From Manihot esculenta (lineage: Eukaryota > Streptophyta > Magnoliopsida > Malpighiales > Euphorbiaceae): DNA of 64,000 nt. How positions within the stretch are numbered: the first letter of the stretch is position 1; each line of letters begins with the position of its first letter. The notes beneath the pieces are model-generated. The model ran no database searches and had not been told where the DNA came from. It saw nothing but the letters and a program-made list of their open reading frames with translations. The translations under genes and the position numbers were made by a program. Below are positions 46,869-57,977 of the stretch, piece by piece. The stretch lies in assembly GCF_001659605.2 (NCBI RefSeq), contig NC_035161.2, forward strand, positions 7,889,556 through 7,953,555. Direction: 5' to 3'.

Positions 46869-48932
46869 TGTAATACCCGGCTAGAGTCCGACATCGGAAT
46901 TCCTGTAGTCCGGTGGAATCTCGGGTGTCAGAACCATCTAGAAGGGTAATACATATGTTTTCTAAAATGTTTTCAAGTGTTTTTAATGTTTTAAGGGTTA
47001 AAAGGATTAAGAATTTGATAGAAAAGCAACAAGGGAGAAATGCAAAGGTTTGGCCTCCGAAGGTTACTTTCGGCTGCCGAACATTGCAGGGTTTCGGGTT
47101 CTCCTTCGACTGCCGAAGGTGGTCTGGCCAGCCACCTATAAAAGGGCCAAAGGTCGGTGGAGGGAGGATATTTCTTCTCCACTTGCAGCCAAAGGTGAGT
47201 CCAAGCCTTCTCACGTTGACTTTGATGTTTTCCATGTTTTACACCAAATCTTTCAAGGTTTTTAAAGGTTTTGGTGTGTTTTGAAGGTTTTAAGCAAAAA
47301 TAGCAAATTTGGAAGCTTGGAGCTTGGAGAGCTAAGATCTTCATATCTTCACGTTAGGATCACTCATCCTCAAGTTCTTTAGGAGGTAAGGGTTGATCCT
47401 GAGTTTCTTTGATTATTTTTGAAGGTTTTATGGGAGTTTTATGAGTAGTATGCATGATTAGGTTTAGATGAGGTTTTTGGAGATGTTTGTGTATAAGCAT
47501 GCTTAAGTGTTGTTTGGTATGTTTGTTGAGGTTATAAGTTAGTTTTAGACCTTTTTATGCATGATATGTGGTATATACTAGTTGGGAGTAGTTGATATGC
47601 ATGTTGGTTAAGTTTTGGGGGGAGTTTTGCATGAAACAGAGGAGGTTCTGCCCAAGAAGGCAAAGCCAGGTTCGGCCGCCGAAGGAAGGTTCGGCCGCCG
47701 AACCCCTTGTGGAGGCAGTTTCGGCTGCCAAAGCTTACTTCCGAAAATTTGGACTTTCGTCTCTGGAGGCAAGGTTCGGCCGCCGAAGGTTGAGTTTCGT
47801 CTCTGGACTAGACTTTCGGCTGCCAAAGGTGCCCCCGAAAGTTAGTAAGAGACTTTCGGCCGCCGAAAGAAGAGGTTCGGCCGCCGAAAGTGCATGAATT
47901 TCGTCTTTGGACAGGACTTTCGGCCGCCGAACCTGCCGCCGAAGGTGCCCTGTCCAGCCTTCCTTTGCATGTTTTATGTGATCTTTTAAGGATGTCTTAG
48001 GGGGTTTTTTTGGGGAGTTTTCAGAGTTTATTTTCAGACTTTCAAAATAAGTTTGGTCCCTCATTTTAAGTCCACCTGTGTAGGTTCGGACTAGAGGAAC
48101 CCATGAGATCAGCAGAGATAGCTGTTCAGTGTTTGTTCAGAGTCTTTCTGAGGTGAGTGGAAATGGATTTAAACTTTTATTTAATTCCTAAAGCACGTTC
48201 ATGCATCATGATCATATATAGTAGGTTGATTGCACTAGTTCACGAATATGCTGCATTGCATTATTCTATGTTGATGAGATCAAGAGCAATCTGTGAGAGG
48301 AAGGACGCTTGCGTGAACTCTCTGGGGAAGGACGCTTGCGTGAACCTAAGACGGATAGTATCCAATAACGTGAGATGATTGTGTTATGATGCATTCTATG
48401 ATAGCATGTTTTATTATTCTACTCACTGGGCTAGTATAGCTCACCCCTCTCCCCTCATCCCAGTTTTGCAGGTTTAGTCCTCAGAGTCCAGAGAGAGAAG
48501 TCAACAGGGTATAGAGAAGCAAGGACGTATGTAATAGTTTAGAGTGGACATGTAATTATAACGAGTTAGTTGTAATTGTACAGAGTATAGAAATGTGCTT
48601 GACTATTATAAGAGTTGTAATCTTTTTGTATACATGATCAATTTATGCAAATGTTTTACTTTATATGTTTGAAAACCAGGCTTACCATAGATGAGTTTAG
48701 CCCTCCTAGAGCAAAGATGAGAGCTCTAGCAAGGGTTTACAGTCCAGAGATAGTGCATGCACAGGTTGAGCCTTGGTATGGAGAAAATCTTTAAATTTTT
48801 ACAGAAAATGTACGATCATGTATGGATTTTCACAGGTACACAGAGTTCACAGCAGGCTTACTACGGGTCCCGGCGGCCTTAAGCCGATCTGGATCCTAGT
48901 GCCGGTAGCAGTTCGGTTTCCGGGCTGTTATA
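46869..48932 (+). mobile_element. 5' LTR of element 2
   Basis: 2064 bp from TGTAATACCC to GGCTGTTATA. TATA box at 47137-47143. Donor-like sites with GT at 47195, 47396 and 48153. Acceptor-like sites with AG at 48082-48083 and 48470-48471. GGCCGCCGAA modules lie at about 47049-47120 and 47670-47945. The minirepeat is GGAAGGACGCTTGCGTGAAC, two copies at about 48299-48343. Confidence 0.93.
47137..47143 (+). promoter_or_regulatory. LTR TATA box of element 2
   Basis: TATAAAA in the family-wide block GGCCAGCCACCTATAAAAGG. Transcription should start about 30 bp downstream. Confidence 0.75.
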
Positions 48933-48935
48933 GAT

Positions 48936-48947
48936 TGGTATCAGAGC
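48936..48947 (+). promoter_or_regulatory. Primer binding site of element 2 (initiator-Met tRNA)
   Basis: TGGTATCAGAGC, three bases after the LTR end, complementary to the 3' end of initiator methionine tRNA. Confidence 0.9.
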
Positions 48948-49150
48948 CCTAGGTTCATATGGTCGGACCTAAATAGAGAGAGTCGGGCTCATAGAGGTTT
49001 TAGTTGGTCAAGCACAATAGGAAAACATGTCCACTAGGATAGGATGTCAGTCTTGTCCATATGATGATGTGAAATGCCATGATTTATGCATGTGCATGAT
49101 TATGTGATGTATGCTTATGTGTTTTGTGTGCTGTTTTTCAGAGAGTTAAG

Positions 49151-52100
49151 ATGCGAGGAACTCGTCGATCCGCAAGATTGACTGGAGTCCCATCTGGAAG
49201 TGAGGGTACAGCTGCTCGTCCTCCTACACTGCCAAGGGCAAGGACTCACAGGTCAAGCAGGGAAGGAACGTCACAAGACCCTAGAAGGTCTTCTGACGAG
49301 AGCAGGAGAGGAGTGAACAGAGGTGGAAGATTAGAGGATGTAAGAGAAGCTAGGGATGTTGAACAGAGTAGAGATGAAAGTATGAGCATAGGAAGGTCTG
49401 AAGAAGGTATGGGGGAATCCCAGGGAGGCGCACAGGCCTCGGGGTTTGGCTATCCACCCTTTCCACAGGGACCCGGGTATCCGATGGGAGGTACATCGGA
49501 TTACTCCAGCTTTGCCCCATATCCACCCTACATGCCTCACATGCCTTATCCACCCTTTTATCCACCATATCCTATGTATCCACCTCCACCCCCTCATCCC
49601 AGTCCAGCACACCCTGAACCCAGACTAACAGTACCCCCACCACCACCTGAACTAGTAGCCCCTGTTGTTGAAGCACAGCAACCCAGTTCTTCAGGGGGAA
49701 GTAAGGTGAAGATGACGGAGTACCTGAAGTTGGATGCTCCTAAATTCAACACAGGAGATGATCCCTTTGAGTATCTTAGTGCAGTCAGAATGATAGCTAG
49801 TGAGTTGGGTGCAGATGATAACAGGGCCATTGAGATGGTAGGGTTCACATTAAAGTGCAGGAAAGCTAGAGAGTGGTTCAAGAACTATGTGGACCCCAGG
49901 ATAGATAGTATGACATGGGAAGAGTTCGCCAATGAGTTTGCTGGGTGGGCTTTTCTTGACAGTTCCAGAGAAATGAAGATGGTGGAATTTGAACAGTTGA
50001 GACAGATGGAGGGAATGAGTGTAGATGAGTATACTGACAAGTTTTTGAATTTGTTCCAATATGTGGGGCAAGCATACGACACTGACAAGAAGAAAGCGAG
50101 GAGATATGCCATGAGATTACACCCCAGGTATTCTTCTTTGATCCTGGCAGCTGATAAAGAGAGTTTTCACTCAATTGTTGATGCAGCAAGAATGATGGAG
50201 GCTAGTGCCAGTTTCCAAGAGACAGCTAAGCGGCAGGTGGCACAGTCCTCAGGTTCTAAAGTTCCTGGTGCAGCTACTTCAGGGGATAGGAGAGGAGAGA
50301 AGGGTAAAGGGAAAAAGAGTAGATTCTGGGGCAGAATGAAATCCAGTTTAGGAATAGGTAGAGGCTCAGGTTTTGGCACTGACAGACCAGTATGTCCAAA
50401 CTGTGGAAGGCAGCATGGAGGAGTTTGTCTGAAGGGATCTACAGCCTGCTACAGATATGGGCAGGAAGGGCATATGGCAAAGCAGTGTCCTAACATGACC
50501 TCTATGGCATCATCTCAGCAGATGACTTCTGGAAGTGTGGCACAGCCAGCCGCTCCAGCTATACCCCAGAGCAGTGGTAGAGGTAGAAGGAGAGGGTCAG
50601 CCTCTTCTTCAGCAGGTTCCCGAGGTACAGGTCCGTCAGCCCCAGCACAGATTTTTACCATGACACAGCAGGAGGCAGACACGTCGAACACAGTAGTGTT
50701 AGGTAATCTCATCATTGGGTGTTCCGAGGTGTATGCTTTGATGGACCCCGGTGCTTCTCACTCTTTTATTGCTCCTAGAGCCGCAGAGAGATTGGGTTTG
50801 ATAGTTTCTGAGCTAGAGTGTCCTCTTTGGGTTAGTGGACCCAAGTGTGACCCATCATTGGCAGAGTCAGTTTGTCGGTTCAGTCCAGTATGTATAGAGA
50901 GTAGCTACCTTTCAGCCGACCTTGTGGTTCTAGAGTTGAAGGATTTTGATGTCATCCTAGGGATGGATTGGTTATCTACGTATGATGCTACCTTGAACTG
51001 CAGAGACAAGGTAGTCAGTTTCAGAGACCAGGATGGGTCAGAGTGTGTCTTTAGAGGAGACAGGAGGGGGACACCCAGGGGTTTGATATCAGCCCTTCAA
51101 GCTCGTAGGTTGTTGAGAAGGGGTTGTCAGGGGTTCATAGCTCATGTGAGGGAGTTAGACAGTCAGGTTAGGGAACCGTCCTCAGTACCTGTGGTTAGAG
51201 AATTCCCAGATGTGTTTCCTGAAGAACTTTCAGGACTACCACCTGATAGGGAAATAGAGTTCGAAATAGAGTTAATGCCTGGTACCAGACCGATCTCTAT
51301 TCCTCCCTACAGGATGGCACCAGCAGAGCTGAGAGAGCTGAAGGAGCAGTTACAGGAGTTGGTAGACAAGGGTTTCATCCGCCCGAGTACCTCACCCTGA
51401 GGTGCTCCAGTACTGTTCGTCAGAAAGAAGGATGGATCTCTTAGACTTTGTATCGACTACAGGCAGTTGAACAAAGTCACTACCAAGAACAAGTATCCTC
51501 TACCCAGGATTGATGATCTATTCGACCAGCTGGCAGGAGCAGGTTGTTTTTCGAAGATAGATCTGAGATCCGGATACCATCAGTTGAAGATCAGGGAAGA
51601 AGATATACCCAAGACCGCTTTCAGGACCAGATATGGGCATTATGAGTTCCTAGTAATGCCGTTTGGGTTGACTAATGCCCCTGCAGCATTCATGGATCTC
51701 ATGAACAGAGTTTTCAGAGAGTACCTGGATCGCTTTGTGATCATCTTTATAGATGACATCTTGGTGTACTCCAGAGATGCAGAGGAGCATGCCCAGCATC
51801 TAAGGATAGTCTTGCAGACCTTGAGAGAGCATGGCCTGTATGCCAAGTTCTCCAAGTGTGAGTTCTGGCTGAGGAGCATTTCCTTTTTGGGGCATGTAGT
51901 ATCAGATGAAGGTATAGCAGTGGACCCCAAGAAGGTAGAGGCAGTAGCCAATTGGCCTACACCCACTACAGTGACAAAGATCAAGAGTTTTCTGGGTTTG
52001 GCAGGCTACTATCGAAGGTTCGTTCAGGACTTCTCGAAGATTGCTGCTCCTATGACCAGACTGACTAGGAAGAATTAAAAGTTCGTATGGTCTGAGGAAT

Positions 52101-54088
52101 GTGATGAAAGTTTTGAGGAGCTGAAGAGACGGTTGACTTCAGCACCGGTTTTAGCTCTGCCGATCAGTGATGAAGACTTCACAGTGTTCTGTGATGCATC
52201 TCGAGTGGGTCTAGGTTGTGTGTTGATGCAGAAAGATAGAGTGATAGCTTATGCTTCTAGACAGCTGAAGAAGCACGAGCTGAACTACCCGACACACGAT
52301 CTGGAGATGGCAGCTGTTATTTTTGCACTCAAGATGTGGAGGCATTACCTCTACGGGGTAAAGTGTGAGATCTTCACAGATCATAAAAGCCTGCAACACA
52401 TCTTGAGCCAGAAGGAGCTAAACTTGAGGCAGAGACGGTGGGTGGAATTGCTTAGTGATTATGATTACAAGATCCAGTATCATCCGGGTAAGGCTAATGT
52501 TGTAGCTGATGCTTTAAGCCGGAAGTCACTAGGCAGTTTATCCCACATATCCGCAACGAGAAGACCGGTGGTGAAGGACTTTTATAAGCTTATAGATGAA
52601 GGGCTACAGTTGGAGTTATCTGGTACAGGTGCATTGATTGCACAGATGAGAGTTACACCCGTGTTTCTAGAGCAAGTGGCTTTGAAACAGCACGGAGACC
52701 CTGAGTTAGTGAAGATTGCCAGGACTGTTCAGTCTGGTAACAGTGCAGAGTTCATATTTGACCGTGAGGGGATTCTTCGGCATGGGAAGAGGTTATGTGT
52801 ACCAGATGACAACAGTCTGAAGGAGGACATTATGAGAGAAGCTCATAATGCGAGATATAGCGTTCACCCTGGAGCCACCAAGATGTATCAAGATCTGAAG
52901 AGAGTGTATTGGTGGCTAGCTATGAAAAGAGAAGTGGCACAATTTGTGTCCACCTGCGAGGTTTGTCAAAGGGTGAAGCTAGAACACTAGAAGCCGGCTG
53001 GAATGCTTAACCCACTGCCGATTCCAGAGTGGAAATGGGAGAACATAGCTATGGATTTTGTAGTGGGGTTACCGGCGACGTCCAATAGGCTAGACTCCAT
53101 CTGGGTGATTGTGGATAGACTGACTAAATCTGCTCACTTCATTCTAGTCAGGAGCAACTACTCTGTGGACAAGTTAGCGCAGGTGTATGTACAAGAGATA
53201 GTGAAGCTGCATGGAGTTCCAGTGTCGATAGTGTCAGACAGAGGACCACAGTTTACCTCCAGGTTTTGGCGGAGTCTGCAAGCTGCTATGGGCACAAGGT
53301 TAGATTTCAGCACTGCTTTCCATCCACAGACGGACGGTCAGTCAGAGAGGACCATCCAGACCATTGAAGATATGTTGAGAATGTGTGTGTTAGGCTTTGG
53401 CGGTTCTTAGAGGCAGCATCTACCTTTGGTGGAGTTTGCTTACAATAACAGCCATCATGCTAGCATAGGGATGGCCCCTTATGAAGCTCTGTATGGAAGG
53501 AAGTGCCGAACACCTGTTTGCTGGGAAGAGGTAGGAGAGAAGGCTCTTGCAGGGCCAGAGTTAGTGGAAGTTACCAGCAGGTTAGTGCCTATCATCAGAG
53601 AGAGGATCAGAATAGCTGTAAGCAGACAGAAGAGCTATGCAGACATCCGTAGGAAGCAAATAGAGTTCCAGGAGGGTGATATGGTATTGCTAAAAGTGTC
53701 TCCGATGAAAGGAGTGGTTCGCTTTGGAAAGAAGGGTAAACTAGCTCCACGGTACATAGGTCCCTTTGAAATCTTACAGAAGATCGGGAATGTGTCGTAT
53801 AAGCTGGATTTACCTGCATCTATGGAGAGAATTCACCCAGTGTTTCATGTTTCTATGTTAAGAAAATTTGTGTCAGATCCGAGTAAGGTTCTTAATGAAC
53901 CTGATATAGAGATCCTAGGAGATCTCACCTATGTAAAGCAGCCAGTGCGGATCTTAGACACCCAGATCAGGAAGCTAAGGAATAAGGAGATACCAATGGT
54001 GAAAGTCCTGTGGAACCACCACAACCTAGAGGAGTGCACTTGGGATACACGGGAATCTATGCTCCAGCAATACCCATATCTGTTTTAA
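49151..54088 (+). pseudogene. Ty3/gypsy Tekay-type gag-pol polyprotein, element 2
   Basis: One frame runs from MRGTRRSARL (ATG at 49151, same start as element 1) to the stop at 54088, about 1645 codons. Order: Pro/Tyr-rich stretch; gag core; two zinc knuckles, the second CYRYGQEGHMAKQC with its second Cys lost; protease with DPGASHSF; reverse transcriptase with the FIDD aspartates at 51752-51757; RNase H with [13 protein letters not shown] finger; integrase core with SDRGPQF; chromodomain-like C-terminus (from about 53939). There are no frameshifts, but in-frame stops at 51398-51400, 52076-52078, 52988-52990 and 53408-53410 sit where element 1 or 3 has Trp or Gln. All are transition-type changes. 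A CAG acceptor-like site ends 9 bp before the ATG. Confidence 0.93.
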
Positions 54089-54136
54089 GGTTAGTTTTTC
54101 CCCTTTTCTATGTGCTTAGGTGTTTATATGTTTGAG

Positions 54137-54172
54137 GAACATTCGGGGATGAATGTTCTTAAGGGGGGAGAA
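54137..54172 (+). promoter_or_regulatory. Hairpin and polypurine tract of element 2
   Basis: An inverted repeat at 54137-54158 (arms GAACATTCG and TGAATGTTC, one mismatch) is followed by AAGGGGGGAGAA at 54161-54172, directly before the 3' LTR. The purine run primes plus-strand synthesis. The hairpin is shared with elements 1 and 3. Confidence 0.8.
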
Positions 54173-56188
54173 TGTAATACCCGGCTAGAGTCCGGCATCG
54201 AAATTCCTGTAGTCCGGTGGAATCTCGGGTGTCAGAACCATCTAGAAGGGTAATACATATGTTTTCTAAAATGTTTTCAAGTGTTTTTAATGTTTTAAGG
54301 GTTAAAAGGATTAAGAATTTGATAGAAAAGCAACAAGGGAGAAATGCAAAGGTTCGGCCGCCGAACATTGCAGGGTTTCGGGTTCTCCTTCGGCTGCCGA
54401 AGGTGGTTTGGCCAGCCACCTATAAAAGGGCCAAAGGTCGGTGGAGGGAGGATATTTCTTCTCCACTTGCAGCCAGAGGTGAGTCCAAGCCTTCTCACGT
54501 TGACTTTGATGTTTTCCATGTTTTCCACCAAATCTTTCAAGGTTTTTAAAGGTTTTGGTGTGTTTTGAAGGTTTTAAGCAAAAATAGCAAATTTGGAAGC
54601 TTGGAGCTTGGAGAGCTAAGATCTTCATATCTCCACGTTAGGATCACTCATCCTCAAGTTCTTTAGGAGGTAAGGGTTGATCCTGAGTTTCTTTGATGAT
54701 TTTTGAAGGTTTTATGGGAGTTTTATGAGTAGTATGCATGATTAGGTTTAGATGAGGTTTTTGGAGATGTTTGTGTATAAGCATGCTTAAGTGTTGTTTG
54801 GTATGTTTGTTGAGGTTATAAGTTAGTTTTAGACCTTTTTATGCATGATATGTGGTATATGCTAGTTGGGAGTAGTTGATATGCATGTTGGTTAAGTTTT
54901 GGGGGGAGTTTTGCATGAAACAGAGGAGGTTCTGCCCAAGAAGGCAAAGCCAGGTTCGGCCGCCGAACCCCTTGTGGAGGCAGTTTCGGCTGCCAAAGCT
55001 TGCTTCCGAAAATTTGGACTTTCATCTCTGGAGGCAAGGTTCGGCCGCCGAAAGTGCCGCCGGAGGTTGAGTTTCGTCTCTGGACTAGACTTTCAGCTGC
55101 CAAAGGTGCCGCCGAAAGTTAGTAAGAGACTTTCGGCCGCCGAAAGTGCATGAGTTTCATCTCTGGACAGGACTTTCAGCCGCCGAACCTGCCTCCGAAG
55201 GTGCCCTGTCCAGCCTTCCTTTGCATGTTTTATGTGATCTTTTAAGGATGTTTTAGGGGGTTTTTTTGGGGAGTTTTCAGAGTTTATTTTCAGACTCTTA
55301 AAATAAGTTTGGTCCCTCATTTTGAGTCCACCTGTGTAGGTTCGGACTAGAGGAACCCAGGAGATCAGCAGAGATAGCTGTTCAGTGTTTGTTCAGAGTC
55401 TTTCTGAGGTGAGTGGAAATGGATTTAAACTTTTATTTAATTCCTAAAGCACGTTCATGCATCATGATCATATATAGTAGGTTGATTGCACTAGTTCACG
55501 AATATGCTGCATTGCATTATTCTATGTTGATGAGATCAAGAGCAATCCGTGAGAGGAAGGACGCTTGCGTGAACTCTCTGGGGAAGGACGCTTGCATGAA
55601 CCCAAGACGGATAGTATCCAGTAACGTGAGATGATTGTGTTATGATGCATTCCATGAGGGCATGTTTTATTATTCTACTCACTGGGCTAGTATAGCTCAC
55701 CCCTCTCCCCTCATCCCAGTTTTGCAGGTTTAGTCCTCAGAGTCCAGAGAGAGAAGTCAACAGGGTATAGAGAAGCAAGGACGTATGTAATAGTTTAGAG
55801 TGGACATGTAATTATAACGAGTTAGTTGTAATTGTACAGAGTATAGAAATGTGCTTGACTATTATAAGATTTGTAATCTTTTTGTATACATGATCAATTT
55901 ATGCAAATGTTTTACTTTATATGTTTGAAAACCAGGCTTGCCATAGATGAGTTTAGCCCTCCTAGAGCAAAGATGAGAGCTCTACCAAGGGTTTACAGTC
56001 CAGAGATAGTGCATGCACAGGTTGAGCCTTGGTATGGAGAAAAGCTTTAAATTTTTACAGAAAATGTACGATCATGTATGGATTTTCACAGGTACACCGA
56101 GTTCACAGCAGGCTTACTACGGGTCCCGGCGGCCTTAAGCCGATCTGGATCCTAGTGCTGGTAGCAGTTCGGTTTTCGGGCTGTTACA
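54173..56188 (+). mobile_element. 3' LTR of element 2
   Basis: 2016 bp from TGTAATACCC to GGCTGTTACA. It is 48 bp shorter than the 5' LTR, and all of this difference lies in the GGCCGCCGAA modules (indels of 20, 19, 12 and 21 bp). The TATA block is near 54420, the AGGTAAG donor-like GT at 54670-54671. Confidence 0.93.
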
Positions 56189-56445
56189 CATCCAAAGTCT
56201 AAAGTTGTTTTCCCTTTGGAATTCGTCCAGATAATTGATTGAATGACAAATTCAAGTGACTTAAAAAGTTCAAATCAGAAATATTGGATGGAATAGACCA
56301 GAAAGTTCATTTTTGGCCAAGTCAAGTGATTTTAGTGTGCTTAACTTGCCAATATTCCAAGGAATATGCCCATCTAATTTGTTCATAGATAGATTCAGGT
56401 TTTGTAGGCCTAGAAGATTCATCAACTCTTTTGGAATTTCTCCAA
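56189..56445 (-). pseudogene. RLP4: C-terminal LRR remnant, right part
   Basis: The sequence upstream (gene sense) of the piece at 46473-46868. It encodes LRRs such as LMNLLGLQNLNLSMNKLDGH and IPWNIGKLSTLKSLDLAKN, equal to about residues 729-813 of RLP2. One base is missing near 56292 compared with RLP2, shifting the frame. At 56445 the homology stops in EIP codons and a truncated LTR begins, so the first 80 percent of the gene is gone. Confidence 0.88.
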
Positions 56446-57977
56446 GACATGACCTCAAAACTCCCTCGACGGGCTATTGATGTTGCCTTGGTCCAATCCT
56501 CATTATCAATGTATAATGCAATGCATCATCTTCGTGATTCTAATGCAATCACCCTAGTATATACCATAGCATACATGATGCATGAACTATGCTGAAAAGC
56601 ATTCTGTTCCTTTAATAAAAAGATTAAGTTAGTTCTACTCACCTCTGCTCCTCAAGCAGAAACCTGACTGACTCTGCAACTGCTAATCCTGACGACCTCC
56701 CTGAACTGTCGGGTCCAATCCTACACAAATGGACTCGAATGAGGTGTCAAACATACTCTTATTAACTCACAAACAACTTCCCAAAAACCCTCTAAAAGCT
56801 CCTGAAACAAGCACACATAGCATGCAAAAGAAGGCTGGACAGAACACATTCGGCGGCAAGTTCGGCGGCCGAATGTCCTCTCCAGAGCCGAAACTCATGC
56901 ATGTTCGGCGGCACCTTCGGCGGCCGAATGTGCATGACAGATCCGAAAGTCCATTCTTTCGGAGGCAACCTTAGGCAGCCGAAACTACCTCCACAAGGGG
57001 TTCGGCGGCCGAATCCTCCCTTCGGCGGTCGAACCTGAGTTCATCCAGAACTCAGCTTCGTGCATGAACAAGCCTGCCAGGCACTACCTCCACTCCACAA
57101 GAGGTTCGGCGGCCGAATCTTCACTTCGGCGGCCGAAGCTGGGTTCTCCAGAAGACAGAACCTTGCTTCCTCTCATGCACAACTTCTCCAACACCCTCTA
57201 ACATGCATAACTCAGCTTCTCAACTCACATATACTCTGGTATATGCACAAAGGGATCCAAAACTACCTATTAATCCCAACAAAACAACAACTATAACACA
57301 TAATCATGCTTACACCATTAAAACATCAAAACTAAACTCTAAAACCCTAAGCATGCATCTCTACCCTTAACCTCTTTAAAAGCTGTTAGAAATCATTAAA
57401 ACAAGTATAAAGACCTCTCTTACCTCCTGAAAACAGAAGAGGAACAACCAACTCAGCAACTCCTCCTCCAAAGCTTCAAACCCTCACAACTCTTCTTTTC
57501 TCTCAAAAACGTCAAAACACTTTGAAACAACCAAACCTTCTGCATGAGCTGATAAAAGCTTGCAGATGAGTCAAGGGAGACGTGGCCAAACCTTCTGGTC
57601 ATGATCTGGAGGTGAACACCTGGCCAAACCACGGACTGAGGAGTGTGCACAACTAACCGACCACCTCAGCTTCGGCTGCCGAAACTGCATGCAAAACCAT
57701 GCAACTTTCGGGGGCCGAACATAACCTTCGGGGGCCGAACATTGGGCACTTTCGGCGGCCGAACTTAACATTCGGGGGCCGAACATGACAGAAACTCCTT
57801 TGGCTAATTCTCCACAAAACTCAACTCTTTTCTTAATCAATTCCTTAAAAATACTTAAAACAATCATTCTTAAAATTCTTTTAGAAAACCTTCACTCTAC
57901 CCTTCTAGAAACTTCTGACATCCTTGAATTCCACCGGACGGTAGTAATTCCGATGCCGGATTTAGCCGGGTATTACA
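56446..57977 (-). mobile_element. Truncated Tekay-type LTR
   Basis: About 1.53 kb in minus orientation, ending GGGTATTACA at 57977. The left (U5) end is missing; it starts inside the minirepeat zone near the CTCGACGGGCTATTGATG word. GGCGGCCGAA modules lie at about 56845-57140, and GGGGGCCGAA variants at 57700-57785. The right flank, AAGCA at 57978-57982, fits a duplication in the pol sequence it interrupted. This LTR lacks a clear CTATAAAAGG block, unlike the others. Confidence 0.8.

Larger units (their letters stand above)
46869..56188 (+). mobile_element. Complete Tekay-type Ty3/gypsy element 2, 9320 bp
   Basis: It is bounded by CATCC at 46864-46868 and 56189-56193. It comprises a 5' LTR, initiator-Met primer site, one gag-pol frame, polypurine tract and 3' LTR. 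It is inserted in the C-cap codons of RLP4, in the opposite orientation to the gene. By eye the LTRs differ at about 40 single positions in 2.0 kb plus four array indels, so the insertion is fairly recent. Its gag-pol frame has four premature stops, so it is not autonomous as read. Confidence 0.95.

Noticed and set aside
47665..47945. CRISPR-like spaced repeats
   Set aside because: The spacing is irregular, the modules vary, they lie in an LTR, and this is plant DNA.
48936..48950. tRNA gene fragment
   Set aside because: Only the 12-bp primer complement to initiator-Met tRNA is present, at the expected distance from the LTR.
51640..51984. Antisense frame over the reverse transcriptase region
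   Set aside because: Shadow of the conserved pol frame; same for the antisense frames over gag and over the RLP genes.
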